64,000 nucleotides of DNA from Methanospirillum purgamenti (GTDB lineage Archaea > Halobacteriota > Methanomicrobia > Methanomicrobiales > Methanospirillaceae), in the NCBI RefSeq assembly GCF_018502485.1, contig NZ_CP075546.1; one strand, 5' to 3'. The position numbers and the translations under genes are program-made. Under the pieces are notes generated by a model. It had not been told where the DNA came from, searched no databases, and saw nothing but the letters and a program-made list of their open reading frames with translations. Shown here piece after piece: positions 44,300-53,069 of this stretch. The first letter of the stretch is position 1. Every line of letters begins with the position of its first letter.

Positions 44300-45139
44300 A
44301 TGAAGGTTGTCAGTACGCAAAGGTCTCAGGTTCTGGCTGGCCGACTCGCAACTGCTCTGAATATCCCGGTAATTGATACCAGATGGCAGAAATTTCCAGA
44401 TGGAGAGATTTATGTGCGTGCAGTGCAGCCCGCAGAAAAAGTGATCATTTGTGGGAGTATTCTAACAAGTGATGATCTTATTGAGCTTCTACTGCTCAAA
44501 GACATCTTTTCTGAATCAGATATTACTCTGGTTATTCCCTATATGGGATATGCACGACAGGATAAGCAGTTTAATCCAGGTGAACCTCTTTCAGCTCGGG
44601 CAATCGCCCAGATCCTTGGAAGTAACACAAAACGAGTATATACTGTAAATATTCATGAAAAAACTGTCCTTAATTATTTTCATACTGAAGCGACAGATGT
44701 CTCATTGTCAGGTCCGGCTGCAGAATACATTACAACACTTTCATTGGATAATCCACTTATTCTTAGTCCGGATGAGGGCGCATTACATCTGGGACGAGAT
44801 GTAGCCTCTCATGGCTCCTGGGAATCCGATTATCTTCAAAAAACCCGTATCTCTGGGGATGAGGTAAGAATTGCACCAAAATCAATTCCTGTTTTAGGAA
44901 GAGATGTAGTAATTCTTGATGACATTATTTCAACTGGTGGAACACAGGCTACTGCTGCTTCCATGTTGCATGAACAAGGTGCCCGATCTATTCATACCGT
45001 TGGAATTCACGGGGTGTTGGCATCGGGAGCTTACACACGGCTTATAAGTGCCGGTATTGTCTCAATTTCCTGTAGTGATACTATTGAACGTGCCTGCAGC
45101 AAATACTCTGCTGGATCAGTCATTGCAGGATATATCTAA
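44300..45139 (+). CDS. prs: Ribose-phosphate pyrophosphokinase
   Basis: Makes PRPP from ribose 5-phosphate and ATP. 279 residues, the short archaeal form. RWQKFPDGEIYVRA, YMGYARQDKQF (ATP loop), and the PRPP-binding motif VVILDDIISTGGTQA are all present. It begins a run with nob1 and gfcR. Its start is 85 bases from lonB, divergent. Confidence 0.94.
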   Translation: MKVVSTQRSQVLAGRLATALNIPVIDTRWQKFPDGEIYVRAVQPAEKVIICGSILTSDDLIELLLLKDIFSESDITLVIPYMGYARQDKQFNPGEPLSARAIAQILGSNTKRVYTVNIHEKTVLNYFHTEATDVSLSGPAAEYITTLSLDNPLILSPDEGALHLGRDVASHGSWESDYLQKTRISGDEVRIAPKSIPVLGRDVVILDDIISTGGTQATAASMLHEQGARSIHTVGIHGVLASGAYTRLISAGIVSISCSDTIERACSKYSAGSVIAGYI

Positions 45140-45158
45140 TTTAATCTGAGATGGCCTG

Positions 45159-45644
45159 ATGACACAAAATCAATCATCACAGGTCATTATCCTTGATACC
45201 TCTGCTTTTTTTATTTCCATCCCTCTTTCTGGCAGATTGATGACCGTGAGGAAAGTAGTGAATGAATTAAAAGATTTGAGAGGAAAAGCACGTTTGGAGA
45301 TTCTACTTTCACAAGGATTGATTATTAGTGAACCCGGACCAGATGCTATCGTAGCGGTACAACACGCCTCAGAAAAATCCGGTGATAATTCTGTTTTATC
45401 ACCAACTGATCTGGATCTTCTTGCTCTTGCTTTTGAGTTCCATGGAGAACTCTACTCAGATGACTTTGCGTTGCAAAATACTGCACAACATCTGGGAATT
45501 GTAGTTCATCCGCTCATACAAAAAAAAGCAGCGATCAAAACCTGGAAATTACGATGTGCCGGGTGTGGTGCTTACTATGATACTATGCCTGGAGATTCTC
45601 TCTGTCAGATCTGTGGGGCCCAAGTAAGACGAAAAAATAAATAG
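45159..45644 (+). CDS. Nob1-type rRNA-processing endonuclease
   Basis: A 161-residue PIN-domain RNase with metal-binding D13 in VIILDTSAFF and acidic residues in SPTDLDLLALA and LYSDDFALQN, plus a C-terminal zinc ribbon (CAGCGAYYDTMPGDSLCQICG) with four cysteines. Nob1 cleaves pre-16S rRNA at its 3' end. The next gene starts two bases after its stop. Confidence 0.87.
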   Translation: MTQNQSSQVIILDTSAFFISIPLSGRLMTVRKVVNELKDLRGKARLEILLSQGLIISEPGPDAIVAVQHASEKSGDNSVLSPTDLDLLALAFEFHGELYSDDFALQNTAQHLGIVVHPLIQKKAAIKTWKLRCAGCGAYYDTMPGDSLCQICGAQVRRKNK

Positions 45645-45645
45645 A

Positions 45646-46263
45646 ATGACGAAAATCTCTGTTCAGATGTCTACCCTGGATGAGTTGATACAAAAAGCCC
45701 GCCTCCTTCGAAGTGAAGGACATAGTCCTGGACAGATTGCTGATGAATTGTCTCTTTCTATGGAGACTGTGACCTGGCTATTAACCCAGGAGAAAGGAGC
45801 GGTGACTCCAAAAGATGTTCACATTGACTGGACTGCTGTGAGTGGTGAATCGCAGCTTTTGTATGATAGTGCTATGATGCTTCTCTCGCGGTTCAAGTTA
45901 AAAAATCCTGGAGAGCCAGCACCGAATGTGTATGTTGGGATTGCAATATCTGGCATTCCTCTCGCAACATTGATGGCAGTTTCTGATGAAGTCAGAATTG
46001 GTATATATCATCCCGCTAAACACGCGGGAGGTGACGAACCGATTGGATCGATGAGTGGTAATTTTGGAATTCGTGCCGGAGAACGGATTGTTGTTGTCGA
46101 TGATGTCATAACATCTGGAAATACATTACAGGAAGTAATTGGTTATATTAAAAGACATGGTGCGGTTCCTGTTGCCTGTTGTGTTCTCTTTGATAAGCGC
46201 GGTATTCGCGAGATTGACGGAGTTCCGGTTTACAGTCTGTTTAAGGTCTCCCGAATTGACTAA
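45646..46263 (+). CDS. gfcR: GfcR-type orotate-phosphoribosyltransferase-like regulator
   Basis: A 205-residue protein combining an N-terminal HTH (GQIADELSLSMETVTWLL, about residues 22-45) with a type I phosphoribosyltransferase domain holding the PRPP loop RIVVVDDVITSGNT. The haloarchaeal homologue GfcR is a transcriptional regulator of sugar metabolism genes, and the fold suggests it senses PRPP or a sugar phosphate. Being directly downstream of prs (with nob1 between) fits a sensor of PRPP. It is not the biosynthetic PyrE. Targets cannot be read from this window. Confidence 0.82.
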   Translation: MTKISVQMSTLDELIQKARLLRSEGHSPGQIADELSLSMETVTWLLTQEKGAVTPKDVHIDWTAVSGESQLLYDSAMMLLSRFKLKNPGEPAPNVYVGIAISGIPLATLMAVSDEVRIGIYHPAKHAGGDEPIGSMSGNFGIRAGERIVVVDDVITSGNTLQEVIGYIKRHGAVPVACCVLFDKRGIREIDGVPVYSLFKVSRID

Positions 46264-46296
46264 CTGGTTTATCAATCAGGCAACCACTCACAATTA

Positions 46297-46303
46297 TTAT
46301 ATA
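46297..46303 (+). promoter_or_regulatory. TATA box of the thermosome gene
   Basis: TTATATA lies about 43 bases before the ATG at 46343, predicting initiation near 46326. GGAGG (46331-46335) follows with a 7-base spacing to the start codon. Confidence 0.55.
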
Positions 46304-46342
46304 GAACTTTAAATCCACCTGTATTGAAACGGAGGATATTCC

Positions 46343-47944
46343 ATGCTTGTTCAACAACCGGTAATCATTCTGAAACAGAATGTCGAGCGTACACAGGGCT
46401 ATGAGGCCCAGCGCTCCAATATAGCAGCGGCAAAGGCACTTGCCGAGGCGGTTCGGTCAACATTAGGTCCGAGAGGAATGGATAAGATGCTCATTGATGG
46501 GACTGGAGATGTAACCATCACCAATGACGGAATAACTATTCTGGATGAGATATCTGTTCAGCACCCGGGAGCGAAAATGGTCATTGAAGTGTCTCGTACA
46601 CAGGATGAAGAGGTGGGGGATGGGACTACCACTGCGGTCATTCTTGTCGGGGCCTTAATGGAACAGGCAGAAGCTCTTCTTAACAAGAAGATCCATCCGA
46701 CTGTTATCTGTCGTGGATATCGTATGGGAATGCAGAAGGCTCTAGAGATTCTGCAGTCAATGGCATCCAAAACTGATGCGTACAATAAAGATGTGATGAA
46801 GAAGATCGTCCTGACTGCAATTACCGGAAAATCAATAGAAGATGTCAAGGAAAAAATTAGTGAAATATCTGTTGAAGCGGTAATGAAGGTTGCTTCTAAA
46901 AATGGCAGCAAAATCACTGTTAGTGAAGATGACGTCAAGATTAAGAAGCATACCGGCGCTACTATGGACGACGCAGAACTTATTATGGGTTGTGTCATTG
47001 ATAAGACCCGCGTCAATCAGGAGATGCCAAAACGCATCGCAAATGCAAAAGTTGCTCTTGTTCAAAATCCTCTTGAGATAAAGAAGACAGAAGTCAAGGC
47101 AAAAATAAAAATTTCGAGCACCGATCAGGTTGAAGCATTTGCCGAACAGGAACGAAACACGTTAAAGGAGATGGCAGATGCTGTCGCAGCGTCTGGAGCA
47201 AATGTTCTCCTTTGTCAGAAGGGTATTGCGGATGCAGCACAGTTTTATCTGGCAAAAGCGGGTATTCTTGCAGTTGAAGATGTTCCTGAAACAGACATGA
47301 AATTTGCTGCACGTTCACTTGGAGCAACAATAGCAACAAAACCTGAAGACCTTAGAAAAGATATGCTTGGTATCGCAGCAAAAGCAGAAGAGCTTGATGA
47401 TGCTGAGATGGTTGTTATTTCTGGTTCTAAAAATCCAAAGACAGTCACCATTCTTCTTCGTGGTTCTACCTACTACCTTGTCGATGAACTCGAGCGGGCA
47501 GTAGTAGATGCAACCCGTGTCGTTATGGATGCAATGGAAGATGGCCTGTTTGTTCCAGGTGGATCAGCGGTTGAGAGTGAACTGACAATTCGCCTCCGTG
47601 AATATGCAGTTCAGGTTGGTGGACGTGAACAGATTGCTATTGAAGCATATGCAGATGCATTTACTGCAGTTCCAATCACACTTGCCGAAAATTCCGGTTA
47701 TAATCCGATTGACAAACTTGTTGAGCTGAAAAAGGCTCACGCAGATGGAAAGAAAAATTATGGTCTGAATGTATATACCGGAAAACTTGTCGATATGCAG
47801 AAAGAGGGAGTTATTGAGCCAATCCGGTGTAAGAGGCAGGCAATACAGAGCTCAGAAGAAGCTGTAGAGATGCTTCTCCGGGTTGATGATATGATGGTTT
47901 CACAATCTGGAAGAGGTTCAGGAATGCCTGAACCTATGGAATAA
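46343..47944 (+). CDS. Thermosome (group II chaperonin) subunit
   Basis: A 533-residue ATP-driven protein-folding subunit of the archaeal cytosolic chaperonin. Family motifs: RSTLGPRGMDKMLIDG, VGDGTTTAVIL, SGANVLLCQKGIADAAQ, and LRGSTYYLVDELERA. The helical protrusion and the usual GGM-like Gly/Met tail (here SGMPEPME) complete it. One subunit gene is seen; others may lie elsewhere. It has its own TATA box and a strong GGAGG. Confidence 0.95.
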   Translation: MLVQQPVIILKQNVERTQGYEAQRSNIAAAKALAEAVRSTLGPRGMDKMLIDGTGDVTITNDGITILDEISVQHPGAKMVIEVSRTQDEEVGDGTTTAVILVGALMEQAEALLNKKIHPTVICRGYRMGMQKALEILQSMASKTDAYNKDVMKKIVLTAITGKSIEDVKEKISEISVEAVMKVASKNGSKITVSEDDVKIKKHTGATMDDAELIMGCVIDKTRVNQEMPKRIANAKVALVQNPLEIKKTEVKAKIKISSTDQVEAFAEQERNTLKEMADAVAASGANVLLCQKGIADAAQFYLAKAGILAVEDVPETDMKFAARSLGATIATKPEDLRKDMLGIAAKAEELDDAEMVVISGSKNPKTVTILLRGSTYYLVDELERAVVDATRVVMDAMEDGLFVPGGSAVESELTIRLREYAVQVGGREQIAIEAYADAFTAVPITLAENSGYNPIDKLVELKKAHADGKKNYGLNVYTGKLVDMQKEGVIEPIRCKRQAIQSSEEAVEMLLRVDDMMVSQSGRGSGMPEPME

Positions 47945-47950
47945 TCTTTT

Positions 47951-48313
47951 TTATTCTTCAATAGTTTTGTAAGGATCCGAAAGACGGTTTAAGCGCTGTT
48001 TTATATTTTTTTGCTCGAGTACATCAAATCCTTTAATCATAAAGTTGATTTTAGCAGCTTCACGTTCAAGTCTTTGATCTTCTTCTTCCAGTTTTTTGAG
48101 TACTTCTTGAAGCAATTCAATGACTTCAGGAGAAGTTCGCATTCTTGTTCCTTTTAAAATATCAAAAACATCATCGAGGTACATTCCAGAGGCTTTTGCT
48201 ATTGATACAGCAGAAAACCCTCTTAAACGTGCAAGTAAATCCGGAGGGAACGGTACAGACCAACTTATTTTGCTCAGGTTTTGTTTTTCATCCTTATTTC
48301 TGAACAGAACCAT
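47951..48313 (-). CDS. Small HTH-like protein
   Basis: About 120 residues from ATG 48313 (MVLFRNKDEK). An upstream ATG at 48379 would add 22 A+T-driven residues (RINYYKLQFAEHI...) and is less likely. Residues ~20-70 (LLARLRGFSAVSIAKASGMYLDDVFDILKG) resemble a Cro/C1-type helix-turn-helix, followed by a charged helix (LLQEVLKKLEEEDQRLEREAA) that may form a coiled coil. Probably a DNA-binding protein. It converges on the thermosome gene with six bases between stops. No Shine-Dalgarno is visible; a TATA-like stretch sits near 48360. Confidence 0.55.
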   Translation of the reverse strand: MVLFRNKDEKQNLSKISWSVPFPPDLLARLRGFSAVSIAKASGMYLDDVFDILKGTRMRTSPEVIELLQEVLKKLEEEDQRLEREAAKINFMIKGFDVLEQKNIKQRLNRLSDPYKTIEE

Positions 48314-48438
48314 AATATCAACAGTAATTATATTGGCAATGTGTTCTGCAAATTGCAGCTTATAATAATTTATTCTCATTTACAATAGAAAAACATTATC
48401 TGTTATGTGATTAAAGGAATTTTAAGAAATAACATATT

Positions 48439-48620
48439 GTCCGACCCTCTAAGATGGCAGGGGTGATCAACCGGGTCGGACTGGTATCGGTGATACCACT
48501 AATTTCTAGAACATGCATTTGCATAAGCATACTGGTTGGCCGGGCAAATATGCCGGGCACATTTGTCACGCTTTTCCTTACAGAAGTTCAACAACGAACA
48601 TCTGAATAGATTTTTGAATG
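48439..48620 (+). ncRNA. Candidate structured RNA, unassigned
   Basis: A GC-richer island in an A+T-rich gap. GTCCGACCC (48439-48447) pairs perfectly with GGGTCGGAC (48473-48481); directly after, TGGTATC (48482-48488) and GATACCA (48492-48498) close a GGT loop. Further on, GCCGGGCA occurs twice (48539-48546 and 48552-48559), and GCATA can pair with TATGC (48549-48553). No coding frame covers it. I do not recognise SRP, RNase P or a box C/D or H/ACA guide RNA. The 3' boundary is a guess. Leader elements or a protein-binding DNA region are alternatives. Confidence 0.4.
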
Positions 48621-48683
48621 ACGTGTGATATCCATCTTCGATATTATTATCAAACGGGAATGATAATAAAATAAGGTACTTGT

Positions 48684-48767
48684 GCCGAGGTAGTCTAGTC
48701 CGGGAAGGCGGTGGTCTCGAAAACCACTGGTGGCAACACCTCGGGAGTTCAAATCTCCCCTTCGGCG
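48684..48767 (+). tRNA. tRNA-Ser (anticodon CGA)
   Basis: Class II cloverleaf: acceptor GCCGAGG pairs with CTTCGGC (one G-U), anticodon loop CTCGAAA is closed by GTGGT/ACCAC, a long variable arm follows, and the T-loop TTCAAAT is flanked by GGGAG/CTCCC. Discriminator is G, with no encoded CCA and no intron. Confidence 0.95.
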
Positions 48768-48790
48768 TATCTATTTTAGATAATAATTTT
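48768..48790 (+). terminator. Hairpin and T-run after tRNA-Ser
   Basis: TATCTA-TTT-TAGATA begins one base after the tRNA discriminator and is followed by TAATTTTT. It likely ends the tRNA transcript, although T-rich sequence alone would suffice in archaea. Confidence 0.4.
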
Positions 48791-48827
48791 TATATATAAA
48801 AACCCATATGCTATATCACGATGGGTT
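48789..48827 (+). promoter_or_regulatory. Promoter of the PKD protein with overlapping inverted repeat
   Basis: TTTATATATAAA (48789-48800) is an ideal TATA box. AACCCAT (48801-48807) and ATGGGTT (48821-48827) form an inverted repeat spaced by 13 bases across the predicted start at about 48820. Binding there would block initiation, so it is a good operator candidate. The ATG at 48834 follows. Confidence 0.5.
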
Positions 48828-48833
48828 GGGCTT

Positions 48834-51800
48834 ATGAAATTATGTAACAGGAATGGTATTGTTGGGATATTCATTATATCTCTCCTTGTGTTTGGCGGAT
48901 TATCGTCAGGAGAAATTCCACCAATTAGCGTTCAGAATGCGCATACTACAATAAATGCAGATTTTTTTGTTGATATTCAACAGGGATCTGCCCCCCTAAT
49001 GGTTACTTTTTCTAGTATATCTGGTGGGCTGATTGATCATTACGAATGGTCATTTGGTGATGGAGAAGTTTCTCAAGAAGGAAACCCGGTTCATATTTAC
49101 TATGAGCCTGGAGTATATACTGTATCTTTATCAGTAATTGGGACTGGCGGTTCTGATAAAAAAACCCGAATTGGATATATAACTGTTGTTGAATCAGAAG
49201 CTGGAACAACATCGTATGAGGATTTGGAATCTCCTGAACATACGAATATTGAAGAACCTGGTGCTATTCAGAATGGTGATCTTATAGTTTCTGATCTGGC
49301 AAATCTCACTGATAATGAAACCGAATTATTTCATCAAACTGAATCAACACAGACAGAGATACCATCAAATGAATCAATAATCGAGTCTTCAATAGAAACC
49401 TCTTCTCCAGTAAATTCTGTTCATGCTGAAATGTCTGTAGTTGACTCTTCCGGAGTTGCTCCTCTAAAGGTCAGTTTTACTGATCATTCAACTGGTCCTG
49501 TTCACACATGGCTCTGGGACTTTGGTGATGGTACTTCTTCAGCAGCGTCATCTCCTGTTCATATTTATCAGAGTCCAGGGACATATGATGTGTCCCTTAC
49601 TGTACAAGGAGATAGTGGAAAAGACAGCATTTTTAAATCTAGTCTTATTCAGGTTAGTGCTCCGGTTAAAGCAGGATTTCTTGGTGATCCGGTAAGTGGT
49701 GTTGCACCTTTGGAAGTATCATTTTCTGAGGAACTGACTGGATTAGTTCTTTCAAGGGAATGGGACTTTGGAGACGGGCACCATTCTGATGTCGCCAATC
49801 CAGTTCATGTGTATGACAAACCTGGTACATATGAAGTTAGTTTGAAAATAATTGGTTCACACAATGAAGACATTCTTACCCGGCCTTCTTATATTACTGT
49901 TAAGCCCGATCTTCCTCCACCAACTCCAGTCCCAACCCCTATTCCAACCCCTTCTTTTACTCCTGTTCCTGAGCCAGATTTTTCAAACATCCCAGATGAA
50001 TATGAGGAAATACCTCTGGTGACTACTCCTGAACCAACTCCTGAAATACCGAATTCATCTGATTTCCTTACAAATACTTCTGCACTCAATATTCTTCCTC
50101 CAGTCGCTGATTTCATTATTAGCACCACCACAGGTCCGGCCCCCTTTCCTATAGTATGTACAGACAGATCGTCTGGTGATATCACAGAATGGATCTGGGA
50201 TTTTGGTGATGGAAAGATCCTTAGAGGAAAAAATCCCACTCATACTTATTCACAATCTGGGATATACTCAATTACACTCATGGTGAAAGGACCAAATGGA
50301 AAAGATGAAATTAAAAAACCTTCGGTTATTTTAGTTACTTCTCCACAACCTACTCTTCAGGCAGAATTTACAACGAACAATACTTCTGGAGATGTTCCAC
50401 ATAAAGTATCATTTACTGATGAATCTTCAGGTATTATTAACGGATGGTCATGGCAATTTGGTGATGGAGCAAACTCAACAGAACAGAATCCAACACACAT
50501 ATATACAAAACCAGGAACCTATGATATTACTTTAGCAGTAACTGGTCCGGATGGAACAAAACAGGTGAAGAAGGAAGGACTTGTTGTCGCAACATATACT
50601 CCCATACCTATCAGAGCAGCTTTTTCAAGTCTTCCCATCTCAGGTGAGGCACCTTTAACGGTTGGATTTTCTGATAAATCTGTCGGAGATATGAGTTCAT
50701 GGGTCTGGGATTTTGGAGATGGGAGTATATCTGAAGAACAAAATCCTGTTCACATCTATTCGAAACCAGGTATATACACCGTATCTTTGCTAGTGAGTGG
50801 CCCTGGTGGTTCAGATGTTGTTAAGAAAGTTGATATGATATCTGTTCTCGGATCCGACATATCTCCTGAATTAGTAATAAAGGCTGATCCCGCGGAGGGC
50901 ACTGCCCCATTAACCGTGATATTTAATAAGAGTACAATTGGTAATGAGGTTGGATTTTTGTGGACTTTTGGAGATGGTTCTGTTTCTTCAGAAACGAATC
51001 CGGTTCACACATATTTCAATCCAGGTCTTTATAATGTTAGTCTGACAATCCAGGATGAAGCAGGCAATAACAGGACTCTGACTAAGAATGAGTTTGTTAA
51101 TGTAACAAGGCCAATCCCTCCACCTATCGCATTATATACATCCAATCTGACTGAAGGGAATACTTCATGTCCTATTCGGTTTACCGACATGTCTAAAGGT
51201 GATATAACTTCATGGTTATGGCAGTTTGGTGATGGTCAGAGTGCAACAACACAGGACTGTGTTCATTCCTTTACGAAACCCGGTAATTATACGATTCAAC
51301 TTACGGTTTATGGTCCGGGTGGAGAGAATACTGTTGTTGGTGAGCCGTTGATGATTCATTCTCAGGGTCCTTTAAACGTTATACCGATCCCTGTGGAGAT
51401 TATGTCCCCAGAAAATCTGACTGAGTCTGGAAAACTCACGGTGGCAGAAGAAAAAAACCTTAATCCGGCAGAATGGAACAATTTCACAAAGAATAAAACT
51501 GAAACAATTCAGCACGAAATAAAGGAGAATGTATCAGGACCTTTTGTTATTTCTGAAATTATAGAAAATGAAACGGTTTTAAAGAGGAATGTCACAGAAT
51601 CAGCAGAACAAGAGTTGCCAGATGTAATCACCAATGAATCAAAAAATGAAACAAATCATACGGTAGAAGAACCAGAAAAGTCTGACACGAAATTCTATCC
51701 GAATATTATTACGGAAATACCAAGGATTGTTGCATCGACGAATACAGGGACTACACCACTCACTGTTCAGTTTTCCTCAAGCTGGGCAACAGAGCCAGGA

Positions 51801-53063
51801 TCTTTCTTGTGGAATTTTGGTGATGGTTCAACTACCAATACGTCAGAACCAGAGCATACTTATCTTGAACCAGGAGTATATTCAATTCGTCTTATTCGAG
51901 AATATAATGGAGGGACACAGGAAATTATCAGTAATGATCTGATAAATGTAACTGATATTTCCTCTGTTCCGGTTGCTTCATTCTCAGCAACTCCTCTGTC
52001 CGGACCAGTCCCACTCAATGTTACATTCAAAAGTAATTCAAGTGGAATTATCTCTGAATGGATGTGGGACTTTGGAGATTCACGAAAAGATTTTGGAGAG
52101 GTGGTTTCTCACACCTACACTCGGGCAGGTACCTATTCTGTAAGCCTACGTGTCAGCGGTCCAGGTGGATCATCTGAAGAAGTCAGAGAGGATTTCATTA
52201 CCGTTGGTTCTCTGTTAACTCCTCCACAAGCGAAATTCAAAACCGATAAAAGAACTGGATTTGCACCTCTCTTGGTCAACTTTACTGATCAATCACTCGG
52301 AAAAGTAACAGAATGGTCATGGAACTTTGGTGATGGATCAACATCAAACGAACAAAATCCATCCCATGAGTTCAATAGTACTGGCATTTATTCAGTTACT
52401 CTTAAAGTAACTGGACCTGCTGGAACAAATGCAATGAGCAAAAAGGGGTATCTGGTTGTATCTCCTTATCCTGAACCATTAATTGCGAAATTTAATCTAA
52501 CTCCGTCTGGAGGGATCGTACCTCTTTCCATCCAGTGCACTGATACATCTACAGGAGCAATAAATCGATATTTATGGGAATTTGGTGATGGTGCAGTATC
52601 AGAAGATCAACATCCGACACATCGGTTTACGCAGCCAGGGTCATATATTGTATCATTAACAGTTTATGGATCATCAGGAGTCAGTTCAGCTGATCAGGTT
52701 GTTCATGTTGGACCTGTTCTCAAAAGTTCTCAGATTGGTTCATCTTCATCTAACGTTTCCTTTAATACAAATGTTTCTAAATCAGGAGCATTTGAATCCT
52801 TTGAAGATGGTTTGTCAAAGCCTATATCGGATTTTGTCTTGAACCGAAAAAGTGGTAGGTTACCATTGAAAGTAACCTTTTTAGACAAATCTACCGGAAC
52901 AATAGAAACATGGCTTTGGAATTTTGGGGATGGTGAGTTTTCTGAAGATCAAAACCCCATTCATATGTACTCCAAAGCTGGAACATACACTGTATCACTT
53001 ACCGTAAAAGGCCCATACGGGGTATCAACAAAAAAATATCGTGATGCTGTAAGAGTAATCTAA
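48834..53063 (+). CDS. Secreted protein with thirteen PKD domains
   Basis: A 1409-residue exported protein. A signal peptide (hydrophobic residues 9-24) is followed by thirteen PKD domains, each with a W/L-x-FGDG core and an H-x-Y/F...PG.Y.VSL tail; one core reads FGDS instead. The domains come in groups of three, five and five, separated by a Pro-rich spacer (about 359-385, PTPVPTPIPTP) after the third and a Glu/Asn/Ser-rich spacer (about 860-960) after the eighth. Asn-x-Ser/Thr sites are frequent in the spacers. No enzyme domain, membrane anchor or sorting motif is visible after the last PKD unit. Probable S-layer, sheath or adhesion component. Its stop codon abuts that of the convergent corA gene. 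Confidence 0.88.
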   Translation: MKLCNRNGIVGIFIISLLVFGGLSSGEIPPISVQNAHTTINADFFVDIQQGSAPLMVTFSSISGGLIDHYEWSFGDGEVSQEGNPVHIYYEPGVYTVSLSVIGTGGSDKKTRIGYITVVESEAGTTSYEDLESPEHTNIEEPGAIQNGDLIVSDLANLTDNETELFHQTESTQTEIPSNESIIESSIETSSPVNSVHAEMSVVDSSGVAPLKVSFTDHSTGPVHTWLWDFGDGTSSAASSPVHIYQSPGTYDVSLTVQGDSGKDSIFKSSLIQVSAPVKAGFLGDPVSGVAPLEVSFSEELTGLVLSREWDFGDGHHSDVANPVHVYDKPGTYEVSLKIIGSHNEDILTRPSYITVKPDLPPPTPVPTPIPTPSFTPVPEPDFSNIPDEYEEIPLVTTPEPTPEIPNSSDFLTNTSALNILPPVADFIISTTTGPAPFPIVCTDRSSGDITEWIWDFGDGKILRGKNPTHTYSQSGIYSITLMVKGPNGKDEIKKPSVILVTSPQPTLQAEFTTNNTSGDVPHKVSFTDESSGIINGWSWQFGDGANSTEQNPTHIYTKPGTYDITLAVTGPDGTKQVKKEGLVVATYTPIPIRAAFSSLPISGEAPLTVGFSDKSVGDMSSWVWDFGDGSISEEQNPVHIYSKPGIYTVSLLVSGPGGSDVVKKVDMISVLGSDISPELVIKADPAEGTAPLTVIFNKSTIGNEVGFLWTFGDGSVSSETNPVHTYFNPGLYNVSLTIQDEAGNNRTLTKNEFVNVTRPIPPPIALYTSNLTEGNTSCPIRFTDMSKGDITSWLWQFGDGQSATTQDCVHSFTKPGNYTIQLTVYGPGGENTVVGEPLMIHSQGPLNVIPIPVEIMSPENLTESGKLTVAEEKNLNPAEWNNFTKNKTETIQHEIKENVSGPFVISEIIENETVLKRNVTESAEQELPDVITNESKNETNHTVEEPEKSDTKFYPNIITEIPRIVASTNTGTTPLTVQFSSSWATEPGSFLWNFGDGSTTNTSEPEHTYLEPGVYSIRLIREYNGGTQEIISNDLINVTDISSVPVASFSATPLSGPVPLNVTFKSNSSGIISEWMWDFGDSRKDFGEVVSHTYTRAGTYSVSLRVSGPGGSSEEVREDFITVGSLLTPPQAKFKTDKRTGFAPLLVNFTDQSLGKVTEWSWNFGDGSTSNEQNPSHEFNSTGIYSVTLKVTGPAGTNAMSKKGYLVVSPYPEPLIAKFNLTPSGGIVPLSIQCTDTSTGAINRYLWEFGDGAVSEDQHPTHRFTQPGSYIVSLTVYGSSGVSSADQVVHVGPVLKSSQIGSSSSNVSFNTNVSKSGAFESFEDGLSKPISDFVLNRKSGRLPLKVTFLDKSTGTIETWLWNFGDGEFSEDQNPIHMYSKAGTYTVSLTVKGPYGVSTKKYRDAVRVI

Positions 53064-53069
53064 TTAGAT
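53058..53069. other. 12-bp palindrome at abutting stop codons
   Basis: ATCTAATTAGAT contains the PKD-gene stop (53061-53063) and, on the other strand, the corA stop (53064-53066). The two genes therefore meet with no intergenic base. The symmetry may simply follow from two adjacent TAA stops. Confidence 0.4.

Noticed and set aside
48439..48620. SRP RNA or RNase P RNA
   Set aside because: The conserved SRP helix 8 and RNase P core sequences are not present, and the region is too short.
48834..53063. Tandem DNA repeats in the PKD gene
   Set aside because: Repeats are at the protein level only; DNA similarity between units is low, so this is not a satellite.
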